Of a stretch of DNA of 11,922 nucleotides, positions 6,576-11,922 are shown piece by piece; within the stretch, counting starts at the first letter, position 1; the number at the start of each line of letters is the position of its first letter. The stretch is from the NCBI GenBank assembly GCA_913064925.1, contig CAJYBN010000078.1:1-11922 (forward strand), read 5' to 3'. The position numbers and the translations under genes are program-made. The stretch is from an uncultured Peptococcaceae bacterium (GTDB taxonomy: Bacteria > Bacillota > Desulfotomaculia > Desulfotomaculales > Desulfallaceae). The notes beneath the pieces were generated by a model. It was given only the letters and a program-made list of their open reading frames with translations. It was not told where the DNA came from and made no database searches.

Positions 6576-6635
6576 AGCAGTGCTGGTTTTGTTACATATA
6601 TTTTTCATTTATTTTTCATTGACAAAAGCAGTGCT
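6576..6635. repeat. Duplicated 9-bp dyad AGCAGTGCT flanking and inside the aor promoter
   Basis: The element AGCAGTGCT (AGCA/TGCT arms around a central G) occurs at 6576-6584 and again at 6627-6635, each preceded by AA in at least the last bases. The centres are 51 bp apart, close to five helical turns. The second copy lies between the candidate -35 and -10 boxes of the oxidoreductase gene. The arrangement resembles paired operators, but the binding protein is unknown and two 9-mers are modest evidence. Confidence 0.4.
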
Positions 6636-6647
6636 CCGCGATAACCT
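6619..6647 (+). promoter_or_regulatory. Candidate sigma-A promoter of the aldehyde:ferredoxin oxidoreductase gene
   Basis: A perfect -35 box TTGACA at 6619-6624 is followed after 17 bases by TAACCT at 6642-6647, which keeps only the first two and last bases of the -10 consensus. Transcription would begin near 6654, giving a leader of about 114 bases that contains the ATGCAA repeats. A weaker alternative is TTGTCA at 6686-6691 with a poor -10 17 bases later. Confidence 0.45.
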
Positions 6648-6649
6648 AA

Positions 6650-6725
6650 AAATGCAAAAATATTACTACAGTTTAAAATGCAAAATTGTCACCACCTTGG
6701 ATATGCAAGAATATTGCCACAGCTT
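6650..6725. repeat. Three imperfect ~25-bp tandem repeats with ATGCAA core upstream of aor
   Basis: ATGCAA recurs at 6652-6657, 6678-6683 and 6703-6708, a period of 26 and 25 bp. Copies 1 and 3 also share most of the following 17 bases (consensus AAATATTxCxACAG then TTT or CTT), about 19 of 23 positions in all. Copy 2 is weaker, about 13 of 23. A possible trace of a fourth unit is CTTGCGATTACACC at 6723-6736. The spacing of about 2.5 helical turns suggests a repeated binding site for a regulator. If the promoter at 6619 is correct the repeats lie in the transcribed leader. Confidence 0.5.
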
Positions 6726-6767
6726 GCGATTACACCGGTTTAATTAATTTTTTAAGGGGGAATGAAT

Positions 6768-8498
6768 GTGGCCAGGTTCATCAGGGTTGACATGTCAAGT
6801 AGACAGGTAAAAAGTGAAAACGTGGCGGACAAGTACCTGATTTTGGGGGGCCGCGCCCTAACCTCACAGCTGGTGGCCGACGAAGTGCCCGCCACCTGCG
6901 ACCCGCTGGGACCGTTTAACAAGCTGGTCATAGCACCGGGACTGCTTTCTGGGACCAGCGCGCCATCGTCGGGTCGCCTTTCAGTTGGCGGCAAGAGTCC
7001 GCTGACCGGAGGTATCAAGGAAAGCAACGCGGGGGGTATAACTTCGCAAAAGCTGGCCAACCTGGGCATTAAGGCCGTCATCCTGGAAGGCAAGCCCGCA
7101 GACAAAGGATGGTTTTTGTTAAAAATTACGCCGGATGGCGAAGAGCTGCTCCCGGCCGACGACCTGGTCGGTAAAGGAACCTACGAAGTCACCGCTATTT
7201 GCCGGGAGCGTTTCGGCGATAAGGTTGGCGTTATCACCATAGGCCCCGCAGGGGAAATGCTCATGCATGCCGCCGGGGTTACCAACAACGACGGTGACGG
7301 CAACAGCAGCCGTTACGCCGGGCGCGGCGGTTTGGGAGCGGTTATGGGTTCCAAGGGCCTTAAAGCCATCGTGGTGGACTCACCTAAGACCTTTGAGGCT
7401 CCGGTCAAGGATCCCGAGCGGTTCAAGGCCGCGGCCAAGAAATTTTCGCAAATTCTGCTTGATAACCCGACGTGTGGCAAGGGGCTGCCCGCCTATGGCA
7501 CCAACGTGCTTATGAACATTATTAATGAGGCCGGCACGCTGCCCACCCGTAATTTTAAATTCGGCAGGTTCGACAAGGCGGCGGAGGTAGGCGGCGAAAA
7601 GCTGGCTGAAGTGGCGAAAGCACGCGGGGGTAAAGCCACCCACGCCTGCCATCCTGGCTGCGTGATGCGCTGCTCCAACGTATATCCCATGCCGGACGGT
7701 AAGGTTTGCGCTCCCGTGGAGTATGAGACTGCGTGGGCTTTTGGGCCCAACCTGGAGATCGGCGAGCTGGACGTAATCGCCAAACTGAATTACATCTGCA
7801 ATGACGTGGGCCTGGATACCATTGAAACCGGCTGTACCCTGGGCGTGCTCATGGAAGCGGGCGTTATACCCTTCGGTGACGGTCAGGCCGCCATCAGCGC
7901 CCTGGAAGAGGTAGCCAAAGGCACCCCGCTGGGACGCATTATCGGCAGCGGCTCTGCCAATGCCGGCAAGGTGTACGGCGTCACCCGGGTTCCTGCCGTC
8001 AAGGGACAAGGGATTCCGGCTTATGATCCGCGCGCCTGCAAGGGCAACGGCGTCACCTACGCCACCACCCCCATGGGCGCCGACCATACCGCGGGATATG
8101 CCGTTACGGCCAACATCCTGAAGGTGGGCGGCTACGTCAACCCGCTGGAGCCCGCCGGGCAGGTAGAACTGTCCCGCAACCTGCAGGTGGCCACAGCTGC
8201 CCTGGATTCTACCGGCCTGTGCCTGTTCGTGGCCTTTGCGGTGCTGGACAATCCTGAAGGATTGCCCACCATTGTGGAAATGATTAATGCCCAGTATGGC
8301 ACGTCCCTCACCGTGGACGACGTAACCGCCCTGGGGCAAAACGTGCTCAAAACGGAGCGGCAGTTTAACCAGCAGGCCGGTTTCACTAGCGCCGACGACC
8401 GGCTGCCCGAGTTCTTCTACAACGAGGAACTGCCGCCGCATAACACCAAGTTTGACGTCAAGGACGAGGAACTGGACCGGGTTTTCAATTTCCAGTAA
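6768..8498 (+). CDS. Aldehyde:ferredoxin oxidoreductase family tungsten/molybdenum enzyme
   Basis: AOR-family enzymes interconvert aldehydes and carboxylates with ferredoxin, using a bis-pterin tungsten (or molybdenum) centre and one [4Fe-4S] cluster in the cytoplasm. The ~576-residue protein is full length for the family. The N-terminal domain shows LGGRALTSQ, GPFNKLVIAPG, SGRLSVGGKSPLTGG and the LGAVMGSKGLKAIVV block. Candidate cluster cysteines appear in CHPGCVMRC (C294, C298, C302) and C485 in STGLCLF. The spacing is Cx3Cx3C rather than the CxxCxxxC of the Pyrococcus AOR. Start: GTG at 6768 (MARFIRVDM) lies 7 bases after TAAGGGGG, whereas the ATG at 6762 is only one base away; the ATG would add two residues. 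Substrate cannot be told from sequence, and the protein may belong to a distinct AOR clade. Its downstream neighbours make and supply the metal cofactor, which supports a true tungsto/molybdoenzyme. No separate ferredoxin subunit gene is adjacent. Confidence 0.92.
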   Translation: MARFIRVDMSSRQVKSENVADKYLILGGRALTSQLVADEVPATCDPLGPFNKLVIAPGLLSGTSAPSSGRLSVGGKSPLTGGIKESNAGGITSQKLANLGIKAVILEGKPADKGWFLLKITPDGEELLPADDLVGKGTYEVTAICRERFGDKVGVITIGPAGEMLMHAAGVTNNDGDGNSSRYAGRGGLGAVMGSKGLKAIVVDSPKTFEAPVKDPERFKAAAKKFSQILLDNPTCGKGLPAYGTNVLMNIINEAGTLPTRNFKFGRFDKAAEVGGEKLAEVAKARGGKATHACHPGCVMRCSNVYPMPDGKVCAPVEYETAWAFGPNLEIGELDVIAKLNYICNDVGLDTIETGCTLGVLMEAGVIPFGDGQAAISALEEVAKGTPLGRIIGSGSANAGKVYGVTRVPAVKGQGIPAYDPRACKGNGVTYATTPMGADHTAGYAVTANILKVGGYVNPLEPAGQVELSRNLQVATAALDSTGLCLFVAFAVLDNPEGLPTIVEMINAQYGTSLTVDDVTALGQNVLKTERQFNQQAGFTSADDRLPEFFYNEELPPHNTKFDVKDEELDRVFNFQ

Positions 8499-8506
8499 AA
8501 TAAAAA

Positions 8507-8547
8507 CAAGGCAGGGTTGCGGGGTATATCCCTGCAATCCTGCTTTG
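8507..8547 (+). terminator. Long hairpin after aor, probable terminator or attenuator/processing stem
   Basis: An 18-bp stem (8507-8524 with 8530-8547) and five-base loop TATAT begin eight bases after the oxidoreductase stop codon. All three imperfect positions are G-U wobbles if read as + strand RNA, whereas they would be A-C mismatches on the other strand, so the structure belongs to the + strand transcript. It lacks a clean T run (TGCTTTGTATAATT follows), so partial termination or protection of the aor mRNA 3' end is as likely as full termination. Confidence 0.65.
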
Positions 8548-8595
8548 TATAATTAACCGGTAAACAAGCCCTTAGAAGATTGCGGGGTGATAGTG

Positions 8596-8835
8596 TTGCG
8601 GGTGGAGGTCAGGGTGTTCAGCGGCTTGGAAAAGTTTTTACCGCAGAAGCGGTTCGGCGAGCCCCTGCCGGTGGAACTGCCCGAAGAAGGGACGATTAAG
8701 GATTTACTGCACAAACTGGGTATCCCGGAAAACCAGGTTTTTACCATTCTGGTTGACGGCCGGCACCAGCCCCTCGACTACACTTTACGGGGAGGGGAGA
8801 GGGTGTCCCTCTTTCCGCCTGTGGGGAGCGGTTGA
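8596..8835 (+). CDS. MoaD/ThiS-family ubiquitin-like sulfur carrier ending Gly-Ser-Gly
   Basis: MoaD is the small subunit of molybdopterin synthase and carries sulfur as a C-terminal thiocarboxylate. The ~79-residue protein has the beta-grasp pattern: RVEVRVFSGLEKFLP, then VELPEEGTIKDLLHKLGIP, VFTILVDGRH, and the end GERVSLFPPVGSG. The FPPVxGG tail is the family hallmark, but here the penultimate residue is Ser rather than Gly. Start: TTG at 8596, five bases after GGGGTGA (8584-8590); GTG at 8593 or 8587 are alternatives. It lies between the oxidoreductase and a ModE-like gene, as MoaD-like genes often do beside AOR. The dedicated partner MoaE is not in the window. It could serve tungstopterin synthesis for the enzyme just upstream. 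Confidence 0.85.
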   Translation: MRVEVRVFSGLEKFLPQKRFGEPLPVELPEEGTIKDLLHKLGIPENQVFTILVDGRHQPLDYTLRGGERVSLFPPVGSG

Positions 8836-8836
8836 T

Positions 8837-9205
8837 TTGGTCGCCGGGGATGACAAGCAAAAGAAGTGGGCCTGTTTTAACGCAGGGTATAAAATCTGGC
8901 TGGAAAAGAACGGCGGCGTGCAGGGAGACGGCTTTTTCCAGCTACTGGAACATATTCAACAAGCCGGGACCATAACCGGTGCCGCTGAGGCCATGGGCAT
9001 GTCGTACCGTGCTGCTTGGGGCAAGATAAAGACGGCGGAAAAAAAGTGGGGCATGGCTCTGGTTACCACCAGGGTGGGTGGCGAGACGGGCGGCGGGACC
9101 CGGTTAACCCCTGACGCAAGCGAGCTGCTAGGCAGGTTTCGCCGGTTTCGCGAAGAAGTGGACCGGGAAATCGCCAGGATTTTTACGGCAAACTTTTCCC
9201 TTTAA
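8837..9205 (+). CDS. ModE-type winged-helix regulator without the metal-binding domain
   Basis: This 122-residue protein matches the N-terminal, LysR-like winged helix of ModE, the regulator of molybdate/tungstate genes. The helix-turn-helix lies at about residues 44-64 (TITGAAEAMGMSYRAAWGKI), followed by a wing with GGETGGGTRLTP at 81-92 and a C-terminal dimerisation helix. The molybdate-binding TOBE/MOP domains of enterobacterial ModE are absent, and the protein ends after the helix. Such short forms are common in anaerobes, and how they sense metal is not clear. Start: TTG at 8837, one base after the moaD-like stop, with GGGGAG at 8823-8828 as ribosome site; longer upstream reading would run through moaD in another frame. 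Its targets probably include the oxidoreductase and tupB promoters. Confidence 0.87.
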   Translation: MVAGDDKQKKWACFNAGYKIWLEKNGGVQGDGFFQLLEHIQQAGTITGAAEAMGMSYRAAWGKIKTAEKKWGMALVTTRVGGETGGGTRLTPDASELLGRFRRFREEVDREIARIFTANFSL

Positions 9206-9226
9206 TTTTAGGCAAGCGTTATGTTA

Positions 9227-9242
9227 ATTCAAGCATATTGAA
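9227..9242. promoter_or_regulatory. Candidate operator upstream of tupB
   Basis: A 5-bp inverted repeat TTCAA (9228-9232) and TTGAA (9238-9242) flanks GCATA and sits three bases before the ribosome site of tupB. On the - strand bases 9238-9227 read ATATGCTTGAAT, which matches ATATGCAAGAAT of the third repeat before the oxidoreductase gene (6701-6712) at 10 of 12 positions. Both genes lie around the ModE-like regulator, so a shared operator is plausible but unproven. Confidence 0.35.
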
Positions 9243-9256
9243 ACGGGGTAATTCTG

Positions 9257-9955
9257 GTGGAAGCAATGTGGGACGGTCTGGTTAAGGCGGCGCAAATGCT
9301 GGCGTCCGGCGACCCGGAAGTTTGGCGGATAACTTTGTTTACACTGCAGGTTTCGGGGACGGCCACGGCCATCAGCGTTTTGATCGGCGTGCCGCTGGGC
9401 CTGTTTCTGGCTTTCCGGGTGTTTCCGGGACGCCATTTAGCGGTAAGCCTGGTGAACCTGGGCATGGGGCTACCCCCGGTGGTGGTGGGGCTTTTCGTCA
9501 GCTTGCTGCTGTGGCGGTCGGGCCCTTTGGGTTTTTTGGGCTGGCAGTACACCCCCATGGCCATAATTATCGCCCAGGGAATTATCGCTTCGCCTATAGT
9601 GACCGGCTTTAGTATGGCTGCCATCGGGCAATTGAACCCCAAATTGAAGCTGCAGATTTTGGCCCTGGGCGCTTCCCGCTGGCAGCTTGTCTGGCTGCTG
9701 CTCAGAGAGGCGCGGCTGGGCCTGCTGGCTGCAGTGATTGCCGGTTTCGGCGGGGTGATATCCGAGGTAGGCGCGGCCATGATGGTGGGGGGCAATATTC
9801 CGGGGCATACCAGAACGTTGACCACGGCCACCGTAATGGAAGTACATAAGGGCAATTTCGACATCGGCATCGCCTTAAGCGTAATCCTGCTGCTGTTGGC
9901 TTACGTTGTCACTTTCAGCCTTACGTTGCTGCAGCAAAAGGGACGTTATACCTAA
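9257..9955 (+). CDS. tupB: Tungstate-type ABC transporter permease TupB
   Basis: TupB is the membrane subunit of the tungstate importer TupABC. The 232-residue protein has about five hydrophobic membrane segments (roughly residues 25-54, 64-86, 100-120, 153-172 and 203-225). The cytoplasmic EAA loop, which docks the ATPase, is seen as LGASRWQLVWLLLREARLGL (residues 137-156). TLTTATVMEVHKGNFDIGIA near the end and GLPPVVVGL at 71-79 are typical of TupB rather than ModB. Start: GTG at 9257 with GGGGT at 9245-9249; ATG at 9266 is possible. The binding protein TupA and ATPase TupC are not beside it: the ModE-like gene precedes and moaA follows. It must use partners encoded elsewhere, or TupA and TupC were lost. 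Molybdate specificity cannot be excluded from the permease alone. Confidence 0.88.
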   Translation: MEAMWDGLVKAAQMLASGDPEVWRITLFTLQVSGTATAISVLIGVPLGLFLAFRVFPGRHLAVSLVNLGMGLPPVVVGLFVSLLLWRSGPLGFLGWQYTPMAIIIAQGIIASPIVTGFSMAAIGQLNPKLKLQILALGASRWQLVWLLLREARLGLLAAVIAGFGGVISEVGAAMMVGGNIPGHTRTLTTATVMEVHKGNFDIGIALSVILLLLAYVVTFSLTLLQQKGRYT

Positions 9956-9977
9956 AATGCGCTAAGAAGGTGTAAAA

Positions 9978-10958
9978 ATGAACGACAGGTTCCAGCGGCA
10001 GATTAATTATTTGCGCATATCGGTCACCGACCGATGCAATTTGCGCTGTGTCTACTGCATGCCGCCGGAGGGCGTGCAATTAATACCACACCACGAGATC
10101 CTGACGCTGGAGGAAATAGCCGCCGTGGTGGCGGCAGGCGTACGGGTAGGGATCAAAAAGGTTCGGCTTACGGGAGGAGAGCCGCTGGTGCGGCGCGGCA
10201 TTTTAGATTTAGTTGCTAAGCTGCGCCGAATTCCGGAAATCGATGACCTGGCTTTAACCACCAACGGCATTTTGCTGGGGGACATGGCGGGCGCGCTGCA
10301 GGCGGCGGGGGTAAACCGGGTCAATATCAGCCTCGACACGCTGCAACCCGACAGGTTCCGGCGCATCACCCGCGGCGGGGACCTGGGCCTGGTGTGGCGC
10401 GGCATCAACGCGGCGCTGCAAGCGGGATTGCAACCCGTTAAAATTAACACGGTGGCCATGCGAGATTTTAACGACGATGAACTGGCGAGGTTGGCCGGGT
10501 TGACCCTTGACCTGCCGCTGCACGTGCGTTTCATTGAACTGATGCCCGTGGGCAGTTCCGGTTCATGGGCCGGTAGCAGGTTTATTTCTTCTGCGGAAGT
10601 GCGTAAATTAATAACCAGCCGGCTGGGCAACTTGGAGGCGGTGAAAAAAGTCAAGGGCAGCGGGCCGGCCCGCTACTATCGCTTGCCGGGAGCGCAGGGC
10701 ACGGTGGGCTTTATTTCTCCCGTGAGCGACCATTTTTGCGCTCAGTGCAACAGGCTGCGCTTGACGGCCACCGGCCAGCTACGCCCGTGCCTGCTCAACC
10801 ACAGGGAGATCGATGTGAAAAAGGCACTGCGCGGCGGTGCCGGCCGTGATGAATTGGTGCGGTTTTTCCGGGAAGCTGTTTTAAACAAGCCGGACGGGCA
10901 CCACCTCAACGCCGGGTGGTGGGAAAGAGACCGCAACATGTCGCAAATAGGGGGATAG
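9978..10958 (+). CDS. moaA: GTP 3',8-cyclase MoaA (radical SAM, molybdopterin synthesis)
   Basis: MoaA catalyses the first step of molybdopterin synthesis, turning GTP into 3',8-cyclo-7,8-dihydro-GTP with S-adenosylmethionine. The 326-residue protein has the N-terminal radical-SAM cluster C20-x3-C24-x2-C27 (CNLRCVYC), the GGEP motif (LTGGEPL) and a second C-terminal [4Fe-4S] site C254-x2-C257-x13-C271. The C-terminal Gly-Gly (QIGG), known to be needed for catalysis, is present. Length is normal. Start: ATG at 9978 with AAGAAGGTG as ribosome site, 22 bases after tupB. The product goes to MoaC, encoded 3 bases downstream. All key residues are present, so it should be functional. The pterin is shared by molybdenum and tungsten cofactors. 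Confidence 0.96.
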   Translation: MNDRFQRQINYLRISVTDRCNLRCVYCMPPEGVQLIPHHEILTLEEIAAVVAAGVRVGIKKVRLTGGEPLVRRGILDLVAKLRRIPEIDDLALTTNGILLGDMAGALQAAGVNRVNISLDTLQPDRFRRITRGGDLGLVWRGINAALQAGLQPVKINTVAMRDFNDDELARLAGLTLDLPLHVRFIELMPVGSSGSWAGSRFISSAEVRKLITSRLGNLEAVKKVKGSGPARYYRLPGAQGTVGFISPVSDHFCAQCNRLRLTATGQLRPCLLNHREIDVKKALRGGAGRDELVRFFREAVLNKPDGHHLNAGWWERDRNMSQIGG

Positions 10959-10961
10959 GCT

Positions 10962-11471
10962 ATGCAGGAAAACGGGTATAAGGGGTTGAATCATTTTGAT
11001 GACCGGGGCGCCGCCAGAATGGTGGACGTAAGCGGTAAGGACGACACCGTGCGGGAAGCGGTGGCCCGGGGTGAAGTAGTCATGCAGCCGGCTACCTTGG
11101 AACTGATTGCCGGCAGGCGCGCGGCCAAAGGCGATGTGTTGGGCGTGGCCCGGGTGGCCGGCATTATGGCGGCCAAGGAAACGGGCCGGCTCATTCCCAT
11201 GGCCCACCCCATCACTCTCACCGGGGTACAAGTCGATTTCCGGCTCCGCGAGCCCGACCGGGTGGAAATTCAGGCCCGGGTTCGCACCACCGGCAAGACG
11301 GGCGTGGAGATGGAAGCGATGACGGCGGTTGCCGTGGCCGGGCTGGCCATTTACGACATGTGCAAGGCCGTGGACCGGGAAATGGTATTGGGCCGGGTAA
11401 GGCTGGTTCGCAAGACGGGCGGCAAGAGCGGGGAATTTAACAGAAAGGAAGAAGAACCGTGGGATATGTAG
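10962..11471 (+). CDS. moaC: Cyclic pyranopterin monophosphate synthase MoaC
   Basis: MoaC converts the MoaA product into cyclic pyranopterin monophosphate, the second step of molybdopterin synthesis. The 169-residue protein shows the family blocks FDDRGAARMVDVSGK, the active-site stretch IPMAHPITLTGV and the conserved end TGVEMEAMTAVAVAGLAIYD followed by MCKAVD. It is of normal length. The start ATG at 10962 lies three bases after the moaA stop, with its ribosome site (GGGGGAT) inside the moaA 3' end, so translation is probably coupled. The end overlaps the MOSC gene by 13 bases in another frame. MoaE, MoeA and MogA are not seen in the window. Confidence 0.96.
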   Translation: MQENGYKGLNHFDDRGAARMVDVSGKDDTVREAVARGEVVMQPATLELIAGRRAAKGDVLGVARVAGIMAAKETGRLIPMAHPITLTGVQVDFRLREPDRVEIQARVRTTGKTGVEMEAMTAVAVAGLAIYDMCKAVDREMVLGRVRLVRKTGGKSGEFNRKEEEPWDM

Positions 11472-11896
11472 TGGCTGTATGTACCAGCCCCAAAAAGGGA
11501 ATGCGTAAGAAAAACATCGGTGTGGGGCGGCTGGTGGCCGGGCACGGGCTGGAAGGGGACGCCCACGCCGGCCCTTGGCACAGGCAGGTCAGCCTGCTGG
11601 CCTTGGAGAGCATCCAGAAGATGCGCGACGCCGGGCTTGATGTCAACCCCGGCGATTTTGCCGAGAACATCACCACTGTGGGTATAGACCTGGCATCCCT
11701 GCCGCTGGGCACCCGGCTGGCCATCGGGCCGGATGCGGTGGGAGAGGTCACCCAGGTCGGCAAGGAATGCCACAGCCGCTGCGCCATTTACCGCCAGGTA
11801 GGAGACTGTATAATGCCCAGGGAAGGTATTTTTATCAAGGTGCTGGAGGACGGTACCGTCCGGGTAGGCAGCGAGGTAAGGGTTCTTGACCGGTAA
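11459..11896 (+). CDS. Small MOSC-domain protein
   Basis: MOSC domains occur in molybdenum cofactor sulfurases and in stand-alone bacterial proteins that are thought to bind or carry sulfur or the cofactor. The 145-residue protein is a single MOSC domain: VGRLVAGHGLEGDAHAG near residues 22-38, then QVSLLALESI, GDFAENITTVGIDL, and KECHSRCAIY with the conserved cysteines near residue 102-107. Start: GTG at 11459, inside the last codons of moaC, with AAAGGAAG upstream. The 13-base overlap suggests translational coupling to moaC. It may sulfurate or hand over the cofactor to the oxidoreductase; this is inference, as no member of this small class has a firm assigned reaction here. Confidence 0.88.
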   Translation: MGYVVAVCTSPKKGMRKKNIGVGRLVAGHGLEGDAHAGPWHRQVSLLALESIQKMRDAGLDVNPGDFAENITTVGIDLASLPLGTRLAIGPDAVGEVTQVGKECHSRCAIYRQVGDCIMPREGIFIKVLEDGTVRVGSEVRVLDR

Positions 11897-11922
11897 CCGC
11901 AAAGTGCCGGTGATTTCCGTGG
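11886..11922 (+). CDS. mobB: Probable start of MobB (molybdopterin-guanine dinucleotide GTPase), truncated by window edge
   Basis: A frame beginning at TTG 11886 overlaps the MOSC stop and reads MTGNRKVPVISV before the window ends. The VPVISV stretch resembles the strand just before the P-loop of MobB, a GTPase that assists dinucleotide cofactor formation, and MobB is a common neighbour of moaA-moaC-MOSC. GAGGT at 11873-11877 could be its ribosome site. Only about 12 residues are visible, so this is a guess from a short motif and context; the next bases past the window would show GKSxxGKT if correct. Confidence 0.4.
   Translation, partial: MTGNRKVPVISV

Noticed and set aside
6357..6608. 83-codon - strand open frame in the divergent intergenic region
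   Set aside because: It covers the terminator and the GC hairpins, has low-complexity Lys-rich content and no family features.
6714..6744. Alternative promoter TTGCCA / TTTAAT directly before aor
   Set aside because: The spacer is 19 bases, and transcription would begin in the ribosome site, leaving no usable leader.
6268..6767. Possible Moco/tungsten-cofactor riboswitch before aor
   Set aside because: The metal-cofactor context made this attractive, but I could not match the conserved core of the known motif; a covariance search for it would settle the point.
7380..8537. 385-codon - strand open frame opposite the oxidoreductase
   Set aside because: Antisense of a clearly conserved AOR gene; no recognisable motif and no ribosome site; it runs into the hairpin at 8507.

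Overview
The window reads as chromosomal DNA from an anaerobic, spore-former-type Bacillota, most likely the Desulfotomaculum/Pelotomaculum group of the former Peptococcaceae. This is an inference from gene content: a tungsten/molybdenum aldehyde:ferredoxin oxidoreductase with cofactor genes, a UPF0210/ACT pair and a LarC-type nickel-insertion protein. It also rests on the GC-rich coding sequence, strong purine-rich ribosome binding sites and frequent GTG/TTG starts. No mobile element, CRISPR array, tRNA or rRNA was seen.

Left part (1-3353, + strand): the C-terminal part of the DNA-uptake protein ComEC, then a decayed thioredoxin-reductase-like pseudogene with an internal deletion and two in-frame stops. 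A membrane-anchored M23 peptidase and a bactofilin follow, a pair expected to act together in cell-wall shaping.

Middle part (3376-6267, - strand, convergent with the bactofilin across a shared bidirectional terminator): a compact four-gene operon in the order larC2-like, cyclase/kynurenine-formamidase-like hydrolase, ACT-domain protein (UPF0237), UPF0210/DUF711 protein. None of the four has a settled role in this combination. The first gene is only the C-terminal half of LarC, the CTP-dependent nickel-pincer cyclometallase. This is the best candidate here for an undescribed pathway.

Divergent intergenic region (6268-6767): terminator-like hairpins, a GC-rich block of three small hairpins, a candidate promoter, a duplicated 9-bp dyad and an ATGCAA-containing tandem repeat upstream of the next gene.

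Right part (6768-11922, + strand): a tungsten/molybdenum module. It holds an aldehyde:ferredoxin oxidoreductase, a MoaD-like sulfur carrier ending in Gly-Ser-Gly, a sensor-less ModE-type regulator, a tungstate-type ABC permease (TupB) without TupA or TupC beside it, MoaA, MoaC, a MOSC-domain protein and the probable first codons of MobB. Together these supply oxyanion import, its regulation, pterin synthesis and cofactor handling for the tungsto/molybdoenzyme encoded first.
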